Shown: in pieces, positions 36,236 to 45,723 of the stretch
Layout of the letters: every line of letters begins with the position of its first letter
Numbering within the stretch: the first letter of the stretch is position 1
Position numbers and translations under genes: made by a program
Source of the DNA: Nocardia mikamii NBRC 108933
GTDB taxonomy: Bacteria; Actinomycetota; Actinomycetes; Mycobacteriales; Mycobacteriaceae
Length of the DNA: 64,000 nt
Direction of reading: 5' to 3'
NCBI RefSeq assembly: GCF_001613505.1
Contig: NZ_BDCM01000012.1
Coordinates: 248,001-312,000, forward strand
The notes under the pieces: generated by a model
The model's database searches: none
What the model was told of the DNA's origin: nothing
What the model saw: the letters and a program-made list of their open reading frames with translations, nothing else

Positions 36236-38545
36236 TCAGCCGCAGCCGACAGATGCCGCCTCGTCGTAGCCGAGTTCCACATCGTGGGTGATCCGGCCCG
36301 CGCCGACGGTGACGGTGCTGCTCACCGACGGATATCCGCGTGCCACCACGGTGTAGTGACCGGCCGGCAGGTCGGAGACCACATAGCGGCCGTTGCCGTC
36401 GGTGCGGGCGGTGGAGATCCGGCCGCCGCTCGCGTCCAGGACGGTCACCTCCGCGTTGGCGACCGCCTTACCGTGCGCCTCCACGGCCCCGGCCAGGGTC
36501 GCCATCGGTTCCAGGTCGACGTCGTGGTGGAGCAGTCCGCTGTCGGGGATGGTGAGGGTGACGGCGGCGGGGTGCATCCGGTCGGCGACCACGACGAGGG
36601 TGTGGGTGCCCGACGCGACACCGCCGCAGCGGTAGCCGCCGTCGCCGCCGGTGACCGCCGCCCCGATCACCTCCCCGCGCGGATCGGTGAGGGTAACCGT
36701 CGCTCCCGCAACGGGTTTCCCGTCGCCGGCGCGGCGGACGGTGCCGGTGAGCTCACCGGAACTCGGCAGCGTCAGATCCACGGTCTGGGCCACCGCGCCG
36801 ACGACGACGGTGACGGCGACCGGGCGATGCGCGGCGGCGGAAGCGATCAGCACATAACCGCCGGGCGCCGGGGCGGGGAGGCGGTAACTACCGTCGGATC
36901 CACCGGTGGCGCGTGAAACCTGGTGTCCGCGTTGGTCGATCAGCGTCAACGCGACGTCCGGCACCGGCCCGCCGTTCTCCCGCCGGATGCTGCCGCCGAT
37001 CGCCCGGTCGTCGCCCGCCATATCCACCGCCTGCGGCGCCGACACACCGGCGATTCCCGCGACCACCGCATTACCGTCGTGCGCGGCAACGAGTTCCGGT
37101 TCCGAGAGTTCCGGCTGCTCCGCACGGCCCGATCCCTCCGCGGCGGCCCGCGGCGCGTGCGCGCGCACCGACGGAATGATCAGGGCCGCCAGCGCGGCGA
37201 GCACGGATACACCGGCCAGGAACCAGAAGACCCGGGAATACCCGGAATCCGCGGGCAGACCGTGCGCGGTGGTGGCGCCCGAGGTCAGCAGCACGGCCGA
37301 GACCGCGCTGCCGATCGCACCGCCGACGGTGCGGACGTTGGCGTTCATCCCGGTGGCCGCACCGGTCTGAGCGGGCGGCACCGCGGCGACGATGATGGCC
37401 GGCATCGACGAGAAGGCCAGTCCGATACCGATACCCAGCAGCGCACCGGCCAGATAGATCTCCCAGCCGTGGTCGTGTCCGACCGCGAGCATCACGAACG
37501 CCGGAACGGCGATGACACTGCCGATCAGCACGATCGCCTTGGGACCGATCCGCGCCGCCAGCGGCCCGATCGACAGGCCGATCACGAACATCGCCACCGA
37601 CAACGGCAGCATGTACAGCCCGGATTGGGTGATGCCGGCGCTCAGCCCGTATCCCGCCACCGATTTCGGCGTCTGCAGCAACTGTGGCAGGAAGGTCATC
37701 ATCGCGTACATTCCGGCGCCGGTCAGCACGGCCACCAGATTCGTCGTCCACACCGCCGGAATCCGCATCGTGCGCATATCGATCAGCGGCGTGGTCGATT
37801 TCAGCTCGACCACGATCCAGGCGGCCGCCGCCAGCACTGCCAGCGCGAACAGGCCCAGCGTCAGCGCCGAGCCCCAGCCCCACGACGGGCCCTTGCTCAC
37901 CGCCAGCAGCAGCGCCACCAGCCAGGCCGACAGCAGAATCGCCGCGCCCCAATTGATATCGCCCGGACTGCGCACCGGCGATTCCGGCACGAACACGACC
38001 GCGGCCACCGCGGCGATCGCGGTGATGATCATCGGCACCCAGAACAGCCAGTGGTAATTCAGATGCTCGACGATCGGGCCCGCCAGCACCAGGCCCAGCC
38101 CGGACCCGACGGCGATGAGCGAGGAGGCGATCCCCACCGCGCCGTGCAGCTTCTTCGCCGGGAACTCGTCGCGAATGATGCCGAACGCCAACGGAATCAC
38201 GCCGCCACCCAGGCCCTGGATCACCCGCGCCACGATCATCACGCCGACCGATTCGGTCAACGCCGCGATCAGCGAACCGATCGTCAGCGCGACCAGGGTG
38301 ACGACGAGCATGCGTTCCTTGCCGACCTTGTCGCCGATCCGCCCGAGAATCGGCGTCGCCACCGAGGCCGAGAGCAGATATCCGGTCATCAACCAGGTCG
38401 CGGTGCTCTGCGTGGTGTGCAGGGCCGGGATCAGCAGGGCCAGTACCGGCACGATCATCGACTGCAGCAATGCGTACGCCGAGATGCCGAGCAGCAGCAC
38501 CGCGAAGACGACGTTGTAGTGCGGGCGGGATTTGACGCGCGCCAC
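36236..38545 (-). CDS. DHA2-type MFS exporter with three C-terminal beta-sandwich repeats
   Basis: A 769-aa fusion. Residues 1-460 form a roughly 14-helix drug:proton antiporter with GRIGDKVGKERML and the motif-C region GSGLGLVLAGPIVEH. After a charged linker (about 460-515) come three carboxypeptidase-regulatory-like (CnaB-type) beta-sandwich repeats at about 515-592, 597-681 and 682-761, each with the DG.Y....L..G.Y.L.. pattern. I chose the GTG at 38545 because GGGGAGGAAA precedes it; the frame to 38563 would place that ribosome site inside the gene. The tail is closely related to that of the exporter at 53909-56605, although the MFS parts differ. The tail's role is unknown. Confidence 0.9.
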   Translation of the reverse strand: MARVKSRPHYNVVFAVLLLGISAYALLQSMIVPVLALLIPALHTTQSTATWLMTGYLLSASVATPILGRIGDKVGKERMLVVTLVALTIGSLIAALTESVGVMIVARVIQGLGGGVIPLAFGIIRDEFPAKKLHGAVGIASSLIAVGSGLGLVLAGPIVEHLNYHWLFWVPMIITAIAAVAAVVFVPESPVRSPGDINWGAAILLSAWLVALLLAVSKGPSWGWGSALTLGLFALAVLAAAAWIVVELKSTTPLIDMRTMRIPAVWTTNLVAVLTGAGMYAMMTFLPQLLQTPKSVAGYGLSAGITQSGLYMLPLSVAMFVIGLSIGPLAARIGPKAIVLIGSVIAVPAFVMLAVGHDHGWEIYLAGALLGIGIGLAFSSMPAIIVAAVPPAQTGAATGMNANVRTVGGAIGSAVSAVLLTSGATTAHGLPADSGYSRVFWFLAGVSVLAALAALIIPSVRAHAPRAAAEGSGRAEQPELSEPELVAAHDGNAVVAGIAGVSAPQAVDMAGDDRAIGGSIRRENGGPVPDVALTLIDQRGHQVSRATGGSDGSYRLPAPAPGGYVLIASAAAHRPVAVTVVVGAVAQTVDLTLPSSGELTGTVRRAGDGKPVAGATVTLTDPRGEVIGAAVTGGDGGYRCGGVASGTHTLVVVADRMHPAAVTLTIPDSGLLHHDVDLEPMATLAGAVEAHGKAVANAEVTVLDASGGRISTARTDGNGRYVVSDLPAGHYTVVARGYPSVSSTVTVGAGRITHDVELGYDEAASVGCG
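36263..37003 (-). repeat. Three beta-sandwich repeats in MFS tail, copy 1
   Basis: DNA encoding three successive domains of about 80 residues. They share the pattern V.GA.VTL.D..G.....A.T..DG.Y.. followed by a G.YTLV strand, and end HDVELGYD. Domain-by-domain this segment matches 55802-56539 (for example VALTLIDQ.GHQVSRATG and LTIPDSGLLHHDV versus LTVPDSGVLHHDV). Confidence 0.8.
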
Positions 38546-38752
38546 GGGTGGTTTCCTCCCCACGAGACGGAAGCGGAGTGAATCTCCGGTTAGAAACCTT
38601 AACAGGCATGTGAGGCAGTCTCCGACCGGGCGAACGTGATCTCGACCTCAGCAATCGGTAGCCACGATGTTGCTCGAATTCGCGTCGGGCGCTCCCCCGA
38701 TCGATCACAATGAGGGCAAGGATGAGGGAGTCGGCAGAAACTCGGGTACCGC

Positions 38753-39652
38753 ATGACCACACAGTTGGCTGGAAACGGGAATCTGTCCGTTCTGCGCGCC
38801 GCGTGTTTGAGCGCCGGGATGGAAGCGGGTGGCGCACAGGAGGTGCGCTTCGGTGCCGGCACCGGTTACCGGTTGCCCAGTGGGGTCGTGGTGCGCATCA
38901 GCCACCCGGATCATCGCCCCGAGGCGCGCCGGGAGATCGAGGCCGCCCGCTGGCTCACCACATCCGGTGTCGCCGCGCTGCGAACCCTGCCCGACGTGCG
39001 TCAACCGCTCGAGATACAGGGCCGGACGGTGACCTTCTGGCAGGTTCCGCCGCTGTACCACCACGGCGCCGTGGACGATATGGCCACGGCGCTGCTCCGA
39101 TTGCACAGCCTGGCACCGCCGACGACGTTCACCCTCGGCCAGCTGCAGCCGTTTCGCGGAATCGCCGAATTGATCGACACCGCCGATCTGCTCACCGGCG
39201 AGGACCGTCGCTGGCTGCACGACCATCTCACCGAATTGCGCGGGCGGTGGGCGGATCTGCCGAACGGGATGCAGTGGTGCGTCATCCACGGCGAGGCATG
39301 GGGCCGCGATTTCGCCGCCACCGTCGACGACGACGTGCTGATGCTGAATCTGGAGAACCTGTCGATCGGCCCGCCGGAATGGGATCTGGTGCCGACCGCG
39401 ATCGCCTACGCCTCACTGGGCTGGATCACCAGCGCGCAGTACGCCCAGTTCTGCGACGCCTACCATCTGGACGTCATCCGGTGGCCGGGGTTCTTCCTGC
39501 TGCGCGACATCCTCGAGCTCCGGATGACGATGGATGCGGTCCGCGCCGCCGTCGCGGACCCCGTTCACCGCGACCAGGCGCGGTGGCGGCTGGGCTGCAT
39601 CCGCGGCGACGAAGGTCCGCGGCAGTGGCCGGGCTGGCTGCCCCTGCACTGA
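38753..39652 (+). CDS. Aminoglycoside-phosphotransferase-like protein with altered catalytic residues
   Basis: A 299-aa protein with the APH kinase fold: a short N-lobe (GTGYRLPSGVVVRISHP), a helical C-lobe and the closing GPPEWDLVPTAIAY typical of actinobacterial phosphotransferases. The catalytic loop reads HGEAWGRD (about residue 178), where HGD....N is usual. The metal-binding Asp position is in LNLEN (about 197) rather than DWE. Both changes suggest a weak or inactive kinase that may still bind a ligand. It lies 148 bases before the Mce operon in the same direction and is divergent from the MFS exporter gene. Confidence 0.75.
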   Translation: MTTQLAGNGNLSVLRAACLSAGMEAGGAQEVRFGAGTGYRLPSGVVVRISHPDHRPEARREIEAARWLTTSGVAALRTLPDVRQPLEIQGRTVTFWQVPPLYHHGAVDDMATALLRLHSLAPPTTFTLGQLQPFRGIAELIDTADLLTGEDRRWLHDHLTELRGRWADLPNGMQWCVIHGEAWGRDFAATVDDDVLMLNLENLSIGPPEWDLVPTAIAYASLGWITSAQYAQFCDAYHLDVIRWPGFFLLRDILELRMTMDAVRAAVADPVHRDQARWRLGCIRGDEGPRQWPGWLPLH

Positions 39653-39732
39653 AACCGCCTGGACAGCACACGGTTTTCCCCTTCACCGACGGATTGCCGA
39701 CCCTTGCCCACAGATCAGAGCACCCATCTGGA

Positions 39733-39762
39733 TTGGTGTCTGGAATGTGGTCCAGATCATAT
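39733..39762 (+). promoter_or_regulatory. Candidate promoter and palindromic operator of the Mce operon
   Basis: TTGGTG (39733-39738) and TCATAT (39757-39762) are 18 bases apart. The 18-base spacer is exactly the inverted repeat TCTGGA-N6-TCCAGA (39739-39756). A further TCTGGA lies 12 bases upstream at 39727. A repressor bound here would block RNA polymerase; GntR-type repressors control some mycobacterial mce operons. The -35 and -10 boxes are weak matches. Confidence 0.45.
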
Positions 39763-39800
39763 GGTACGTTCTGCCGCATGGTTCGGCGGACGGAGGTTCG

Positions 39801-40658
39801 ATGTCGACCACTGATCTGGATGCACACCTCGGGGGACGGGAACCCAGGGCGGCGCAGGTACTGCGCCGGAACTTCTCCGACACGGTGCTGTCGAGTCTCG
39901 CCACGCTCGGCCGGGCGCTGCAGATGGGCTCCCACGCGATCGGGGTAGGCCTCGCCGACACGGTGCGGATGCGCTTTCAGACGCGCGAAACCCTCACGCA
40001 GGCATGGTTTCTGATCAAGGTCACCGCGATTCCCAGTGTGCTGATGGCGATTCCGTTCGGCGTCATCGTCTCCACCCAGGTCGGCAATATCGTGTCGCAA
40101 CTCGGCGCGGATTCGATGATCGGCGCGGCCGGCGGGCTGGGGGTGATCAAACAGGGCGCGCCGATGGCGGCCGCGATGATGCTCGGCGGCGCCGGTTCGG
40201 CGGCCATCGCCTCCGATCTGGGCGCGCGGACCGTGCGCGAAGAGGTCGACGCCATGCGGGTCATGGGCATCGATCCGGTGCAGCGCCTGGTCGTGCCGCG
40301 CATCGCGGCGATGATGCTGGTCGCTCCCCTGCTCAACATCCTGATCATCGCGGTCGGTATCGCCTCCGGATTCGCCGTCGCGGTCGCCGCGCTCGGGGTG
40401 ACGCCGGGCAGTTACTGGCAGTCCTTCGGCGCCTTCACCACCACCCTCGATATCTGGGTGTCGCTGATCAAGGCGCTGATCTTCGGGTTCCTGGTCGTGA
40501 TCATCGCCTGCCAGCGCGGACTGGAAGCCGGGGGCGGCCCGCGCGGTGTGGCCGACGGCGTGAACGCGGCCGTGGTCATGTCGATCGCCGCGGTCACCGT
40601 GCTCAATACCGCGATCACGCAGGTGGTCACCATGTTCTTCCCGGTGAGGATGGCCTGA
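39801..40658 (+). CDS. yrbEA: YrbE/MlaE-family permease A of Mce transporter
   Basis: A 285-aa integral membrane protein of the MlaE/YrbE family with about five helices. The conserved AREVDAMRVMGIDPVQRLVVPR-like region is present (here EEVDAMRVMGIDP, about residue 150), which contacts the ATPase in MCE transporters. It forms half of the permease of the Mce complex that imports lipids such as sterols or fatty acids. The ATG at 39801 follows GGAGG. It overlaps the next permease as TGATG, the first of a chain of coupled starts through the operon. Confidence 0.93.
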   Translation: MSTTDLDAHLGGREPRAAQVLRRNFSDTVLSSLATLGRALQMGSHAIGVGLADTVRMRFQTRETLTQAWFLIKVTAIPSVLMAIPFGVIVSTQVGNIVSQLGADSMIGAAGGLGVIKQGAPMAAAMMLGGAGSAAIASDLGARTVREEVDAMRVMGIDPVQRLVVPRIAAMMLVAPLLNILIIAVGIASGFAVAVAALGVTPGSYWQSFGAFTTTLDIWVSLIKALIFGFLVVIIACQRGLEAGGGPRGVADGVNAAVVMSIAAVTVLNTAITQVVTMFFPVRMA

Positions 40659-41521
40659 TGACCGCGACCCCGTACGCGCCCGCGGGCCTGCGGTGGGTGC
40701 ATCGCCTCGGACGCCGCGCCCATCCGCTGCGGCCGTTCGAATCGATCGGCTTCGCACTCGGATTCGGCTGGCAGGTGGTGTCGTCGCTGCCGTACACACT
40801 GCGGCACTACCGACGCCAGACGGTCGTGGTGATCACCGATATGACCTGGGGCCGCGGTTCGGTCGTCATCGGCGGCGGAGTGGTCCCGCTGATGTTGCTG
40901 CTCGGGGCGGCGATGGGCGCCTCCATCGGCATCGAGGCGTTCAGCGCGCTCAACCTGCTCGCACTGGGCCAGCTCAGCGGCCTGATCTCCGCATTCGGGG
41001 TGACCCGGGAATTGGCGCCGATCGCGGCGGGTGTCGGCTTCGCGGCGCAGGCCGGCTGCCGGATGACCGCGGAGATCGGCTCGATGCGCATCTCCGAGGA
41101 GATCGACGCGCTCGAATCGCTCGGCGTGCGGTCGGTGCCGTTCGTGGTGACCACCCGTGTCATCGCCGGAATCATCGCCGTCGCACCGGCTTTCGTGGTC
41201 GCCCTGATACTCAGCTACCTGTCCTGCGCGCTGATCGTCACCACCATCCACGGCACACCGGCCGGCACCTACAACCACTATTTCGATCAGTTCGTCCTGG
41301 GCTGGGACGTCATCGCCGCGACCGTGAAGGTGATGGTCTTCGCCGTCGCGGTCGTCCTGATCCATTGCTACCAAGGTTTTTTCGCGACCGGCGGCCCGGA
41401 GGGCGTCGGCATCGGGTCGGGGCGCGCGATCCGGGCCAGCCTCGTCTCGATCATCGCGCTCGACATGCTCACCACCATCGTCCTCTGGGGATTCCAGTCC
41501 CCCATCACGTTCACCGGATGA
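40658..41521 (+). CDS. yrbEB: YrbE/MlaE-family permease B of Mce transporter
   Basis: A 287-aa YrbE permease, the partner of the preceding one. It carries the matching ATPase-contact segment EEIDALESLGVRSVPFVV (about residue 150) and about five transmembrane helices. The hydrophobic C-terminal half includes LSYLSCALIVTTIHG. Its ATG shares bases with the stop of permease A, so expression is coupled. In actinobacteria the YrbEA/YrbEB pair forms the heterodimeric permease, with the MlaF-like ATPase usually encoded elsewhere, as it is here. Confidence 0.93.
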   Translation: MTATPYAPAGLRWVHRLGRRAHPLRPFESIGFALGFGWQVVSSLPYTLRHYRRQTVVVITDMTWGRGSVVIGGGVVPLMLLLGAAMGASIGIEAFSALNLLALGQLSGLISAFGVTRELAPIAAGVGFAAQAGCRMTAEIGSMRISEEIDALESLGVRSVPFVVTTRVIAGIIAVAPAFVVALILSYLSCALIVTTIHGTPAGTYNHYFDQFVLGWDVIAATVKVMVFAVAVVLIHCYQGFFATGGPEGVGIGSGRAIRASLVSIIALDMLTTIVLWGFQSPITFTG

Positions 41522-41525
41522 CGCC

Positions 41526-42584
41526 ATGCCTCCTTATGCCCTGCCCGGCACCGAGGTCGGGCCCCGCCGCGCCCGGATCCTCGGCATCGGGGCGGTCGCC
41601 CTCGCCGCGGTGATCGTCATCGGCTGGCGGCTGCTGCCCGACAGCCGACCGGCCGACGATATCCGCGTCGACCTCGTCACCGCACAGGTCGGCGAGGGCG
41701 TCGGCCCCGGAACCGACGTCCGGCTCGACGGTGTCCGGGTCGGGTCGGTCACCGCGGTCGCCATGGCCGGAGCCGGCCGCCAGCGCGTCGAATTGGCCCT
41801 GCGCCGGTCGCAACTGTTCGGCCTCACCGACGCGCTGACCGTCGACTACGCGCCCGGCAATCTCTTCGGAATCACTGCGCTGCAACTGAATCCGATCTCG
41901 GGCGGCACACAGTTGCGGGACGGCTCGACGGTGGACCTCAGCGATCGCGACGCGGACCGGGTGCGCGATGCGACCCTCGCCGCGCTGCTGGAATCCACGG
42001 GCCGGCTCACCGACGACGTGCTGACCCCGAAACTCACCGAGGTGCTGCGCACGACCTCGCACGACATCGGCGCCTTCACCCCGCTGCTGCAGGCGATCGG
42101 CACGACCGCGCGTTCGTTCACCGAAACCCAGCAACTCCCGCCGTCATCGGTGCTCGGCGAGTTCGGCTCGGCCCTGCACGGCGTACCGGCACTGCTCGCC
42201 GGTGCGGCCGAGTTGTTGCACGCGGATCTGACGAACCAGCAGCTCGCGACGAAGGAGAACGTCGATCGCTTCTCGGAGATGTTCAACCGCGTTCAGAACG
42301 AGATGCTCCCGGTGGCAACGGAAACCCTCTCCACCGCGCAGCGCAATTTCGGGGGCCTCCTGCCGATCGCCGTCACGATGCTCGACCAGATCGCCGGTTC
42401 GGTCTCGGACCCACAGCGATCGGAGGGCGAATTGCGGGAACTGCTCGACCGTCTCGGCGCCGGCTTCCACGACTCACCGGCGGGGCCGGTGCTGAACGCA
42501 CGCGTCGACCTCACCACCGTTCCGGGTTTGGCGACGCCGCTGGCGGCGCTGCTGTCCCACCAGCCCGGCGCAGGAGGCCACTGA
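41526..42584 (+). CDS. mceA: MCE-family protein A
   Basis: A 352-aa protein with an N-terminal membrane anchor (about residues 17-38) and an MCE/MlaD beta-barrel domain (about 45-130, including VGPGTDVRLDGVRVGSV). A helical region follows and is thought to form the tunnel that carries lipids across the cell envelope. It is shorter than the usual 400 or so residues of MceA proteins. It starts four bases after the second permease. Together with MceB-F it should make the hexameric extracytoplasmic channel. Confidence 0.92.
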   Translation: MPPYALPGTEVGPRRARILGIGAVALAAVIVIGWRLLPDSRPADDIRVDLVTAQVGEGVGPGTDVRLDGVRVGSVTAVAMAGAGRQRVELALRRSQLFGLTDALTVDYAPGNLFGITALQLNPISGGTQLRDGSTVDLSDRDADRVRDATLAALLESTGRLTDDVLTPKLTEVLRTTSHDIGAFTPLLQAIGTTARSFTETQQLPPSSVLGEFGSALHGVPALLAGAAELLHADLTNQQLATKENVDRFSEMFNRVQNEMLPVATETLSTAQRNFGGLLPIAVTMLDQIAGSVSDPQRSEGELRELLDRLGAGFHDSPAGPVLNARVDLTTVPGLATPLAALLSHQPGAGGH

Positions 42585-43589
42585 GTGTCGACACGTGCGT
42601 TGTTGATTCGCGTCGCCCTGTCCGTGCTGGCCATGGCCGTCGTGCTCGCCGGAGTGTTCCGGCTGATCGAGCGGCCGGTCGACGGTGACACCGACACCTA
42701 TACCGCGATGTTCACCGATGCGAACGGACTGCGAACCGGCGACGATGTCCGGCTCTACGGGGTGCAGGTCGGAAAGGTGCGCGCCGTCGAACTGGACGGG
42801 GCCCTGGCGCGCGTGCGTTTCACGGTGACACAGGGCCATCCTCTCTACACCGAAACCCATGTGGCCGTGCGCTATCAGAACCTCACCGGCTTCCGGTACC
42901 TGGAGATCCGGCAGCCGGATCAACCCGGCGCCAGCCGCGCCTCGGCGTCGGCCTTCGATACGGCGCATACGATTCCGGCCTTCGACATCACCACATTGTT
43001 CAACGGGTTGCAGCCGGTGCTGGCGCAGCTGTCACCCGACGATCTGAACCGGTTCGCGAGCAGTATGCTCGCCGTCGTCCAGGGCGACGGCAACGGCATC
43101 GGGCCGGCGCTCGACGCCATCGACATGCTGAGCCGGTACGCGTCGGACCGCGCACAAGTGCTGTCGATCCTGGTGAACAATTTCGCCCAGGTTTCCGCGC
43201 ATATGGCCGGAAAGTCCGGAAACGCAATGCAGTTGATGACGAATCTGACCGAACTGTTCGTCACCATCACCGACAAATTGCCCGGCCTGGTGCAATTCGC
43301 GATGGAAATTCCGCCGATGTTACGCCCGCTGCTGGACCTGCTGGATGTCCTGGGCGTCACCGGCGAGAAGAACCGCGACCTGGACGCACTCCTGCATCGG
43401 GTCCTTCCCGACCCGCGCCAGGCCGCCGACGTACTGGGACGGCTCCCCGGCTTGATCCAGACCATGGCGGCGACCGTTCCCCCGACCGGACCCGACGCGA
43501 ATATGACCTGCTCCCACGGTATCGCGGCGGCGCCCGCACCGCTGGCCGTCCTGATCGCCGGACAGAGGATCACGCTGTGTCACCGGTAA
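42585..43589 (+). CDS. mceB: MCE-family protein B
   Basis: A 334-aa MCE protein starting with a GTG directly after the MceA stop codon. It has an N-terminal anchor helix (about residues 8-25) and the MlaD-type domain with LRTGDDVRLYGVQVGKV (about 49-65) and the strand LTGFRYLEI. The long alpha-helical tail (about 125-300) and a pair of cysteines near the C-terminus (MTCSHG, TLCHR) are typical of mycobacterial MceB. It extends 13 bases into the next gene. Confidence 0.92.
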   Translation: MSTRALLIRVALSVLAMAVVLAGVFRLIERPVDGDTDTYTAMFTDANGLRTGDDVRLYGVQVGKVRAVELDGALARVRFTVTQGHPLYTETHVAVRYQNLTGFRYLEIRQPDQPGASRASASAFDTAHTIPAFDITTLFNGLQPVLAQLSPDDLNRFASSMLAVVQGDGNGIGPALDAIDMLSRYASDRAQVLSILVNNFAQVSAHMAGKSGNAMQLMTNLTELFVTITDKLPGLVQFAMEIPPMLRPLLDLLDVLGVTGEKNRDLDALLHRVLPDPRQAADVLGRLPGLIQTMAATVPPTGPDANMTCSHGIAAAPAPLAVLIAGQRITLCHR

Positions 43590-44620
43590 TCACACCCTCG
43601 TCGATCGCCACCGCCGTGCGCACCGCCCGCCGCGCGATGTTCACCGGCCCCGACGAACGCGCCACCCAATTGCGCTGGGGCATCGGCGGAATCGTCGCCG
43701 TCCTCGTGCTGGTGGCCGCCATCGGCGTGATCGATATCGTCGGAACAACGCCGGAGCGTACGTATTCCGCGGATATCGCCGAGGCCGGTTCGATACGCAC
43801 GGGCGACGATGTCCGGATCGCGGGAATCCCGGTCGGCAAGGTGACAGCGCTGCGGCTCCTGCCCGACCGGGTGCGGATGACGTTCACCGTGCAGGACGGT
43901 GTCGCCATCGGAGATCAGACCACCCTGGCAGTGCGGATGCTGACCCTCGTCGGCGGCTACTATCTGGCCGTACAGCCGGCGGGATCGAACCCGTTGGGCC
44001 ACACCGTTATTCCCGCACAGCGCGTCATTCTGCCCTACAACCTCACCCAGGCGTTCCAGGACGCCGTCGAGCCCGTGCAACGGACCGACGGCGACGCCGT
44101 CCGCCGGGACCTCGCCGCGCTGTCCGGCGCGATCGACAAGAGTCCGGACGCGCTCCGGCACGCCGGCCGCGCGGTCGCCGACATCGTCGCCATCATGGAC
44201 CGGCAGAACGCGGACGTCTCGCACACGCTGGCGCTGACCGACGAGTATCTGACGGCGCTGAACAAGAATTCCGACACCCTCGTCACCCTGATGCGGACCT
44301 TCGGCACACTCGAGAACGTCGTCGCCGACAACCGGGAACAGCTCAGCTGGGCGCTGCACGGCCTGGCCCAGCTGGTGCAGAAGCTGGTCCCGCTCGGCCG
44401 GATCTGGGACGACTCGCTGCGCGATCAGGCGCAGCCGCTCGTCGACGCGATTCCGAAATTGCGGGAACTCGGGGATCGCATGGGCGTGCTGCTCGATTCC
44501 CTGCACACCTTCGAGCAGCGCCTGACGCCGCTGGTCCAGCCGGGCGGCGGAGTGAGCGTCGACCAGTCCGCCGCCACGATCACCGGTATCTGCGTTCCGG
44601 TTCCCGGAGGGGGTTGCTGA
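43577..44620 (+). CDS. mceC: MCE-family protein C
   Basis: A 347-aa MCE protein starting with GTG 43577, inside the last codons of MceB. The anchor helix is at about residues 36-58 and the MlaD domain carries IRTGDDVRIAGIPVGKVTAL (about 74-93), the most conserved segment of the family. Helical segments to residue 320 contribute to the channel. The C-terminus ends with a glycine/proline-rich tail containing two cysteines. Translation is coupled to both neighbours. Confidence 0.92.
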   Translation: MSPVITPSSIATAVRTARRAMFTGPDERATQLRWGIGGIVAVLVLVAAIGVIDIVGTTPERTYSADIAEAGSIRTGDDVRIAGIPVGKVTALRLLPDRVRMTFTVQDGVAIGDQTTLAVRMLTLVGGYYLAVQPAGSNPLGHTVIPAQRVILPYNLTQAFQDAVEPVQRTDGDAVRRDLAALSGAIDKSPDALRHAGRAVADIVAIMDRQNADVSHTLALTDEYLTALNKNSDTLVTLMRTFGTLENVVADNREQLSWALHGLAQLVQKLVPLGRIWDDSLRDQAQPLVDAIPKLRELGDRMGVLLDSLHTFEQRLTPLVQPGGGVSVDQSAATITGICVPVPGGGC

Positions 44621-45723
44621 TGCTGACGAAGATGCTCGGATCGCGCGGCCTGATGTCGGCCGCGGTCGTGCTGGTGCTCGTGCTGGCCGCGGGATTCGGC
44701 GTGAAGATGACCGGATCCGAACCGGCGATGCGCAGCTACTGCGCGGAAATGCCCGACAGCATCGGCCTCTACCCCGACAGCGCCGTCACCGTCATGGGTG
44801 TTCAGGTCGGCAAGGTCACCGCCATCGAACCCGACAACGGTGCCGCCAAGGTGCGGTTCACAGTGCGCGCCGACCGCACCCTCCCGCCGGATGTCGGCGC
44901 GGTGACGGTCAGCCACACCATTTTGGCCGACCGCGATCTGGCACTCATCGGCGCCGAACCCGCCGGAGCCGGTTGGGATCCGGGCCGATGCATCACCAAA
45001 ACCCTGACGCCCAAGAGCATGTCGGAAACCTTCGACGCCCTGGCGAAACTCTCCGATCAGCTGAACGCGTCCGCAGATCCCGCACAGCGCACCGCCGTCG
45101 GTGACGGTCTCGACGCCCTCGACCGGGCGACATCCGGTACCGGAGAGCAGCTCAACGCGCTCATCGAGCAACTGAGCCGGGCGCTCGCCTCCCCCGACGC
45201 GGCGATCGGGCATCTCGGTCAGCTCATGGACGATCTGGCCGCACTGGCCCATCGCGCCCGCAACGGATGGCCGGAACTCGAGAACATCGTGCCGCGGCTG
45301 ACCGAGACGTTCTCCGATATCAACACCCTCGCCTTCCCGCCCGTGGCCGATCTGGTGACGGCGCTGGCCGGGCTGCTCCCGGAACTCAACGAGGTGGTCG
45401 TGAAGCTCGGCTCCCCCGCACTGCGCGCGCTGAACAACGTCCCCGGTCTGTCGAAGCTGATCGCCTCGGGAGTGGGCTCGCTCGCCGAGATCATCCGCAT
45501 GACTCCGGCCCTCGCCACCGGCTTCACCGATGCGGTCGATCCGGTCAGTGGCGAGTTCACCATCGGGTACGCGCCACCGAAACTGGCGCTGCCCCAACCG
45601 CAGACCGATCAGATCTGCGCGGCGCTGCGCGCGGTCGCGGGACAGCAGTGCGGGACCGCCGGCGACGGCACGGTGACCGTGCCGGCGCTGCCGGTACTCC
45701 TGTCGGCGGTGAGCGCGAAATGA
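44620..45723 (+). CDS. mceD: MCE-family protein D
   Basis: A 367-aa MCE protein. The ATG at 44620 shares its A with the stop of MceC (TGATG); a TTG two codons upstream is less likely. It has an anchor helix (about residues 11-29) and an MCE domain with IGLYPDSAVTVMGVQVGKVTAIE (about 47-69). Long amphipathic helices follow. The C-terminal region contains a cysteine pair (DQICAAL, QQCGTA), as in other MceD-like members. Coupled to MceE by overlapping stop and start. Confidence 0.92.
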   Translation: MLTKMLGSRGLMSAAVVLVLVLAAGFGVKMTGSEPAMRSYCAEMPDSIGLYPDSAVTVMGVQVGKVTAIEPDNGAAKVRFTVRADRTLPPDVGAVTVSHTILADRDLALIGAEPAGAGWDPGRCITKTLTPKSMSETFDALAKLSDQLNASADPAQRTAVGDGLDALDRATSGTGEQLNALIEQLSRALASPDAAIGHLGQLMDDLAALAHRARNGWPELENIVPRLTETFSDINTLAFPPVADLVTALAGLLPELNEVVVKLGSPALRALNNVPGLSKLIASGVGSLAEIIRMTPALATGFTDAVDPVSGEFTIGYAPPKLALPQPQTDQICAALRAVAGQQCGTAGDGTVTVPALPVLLSAVSAK

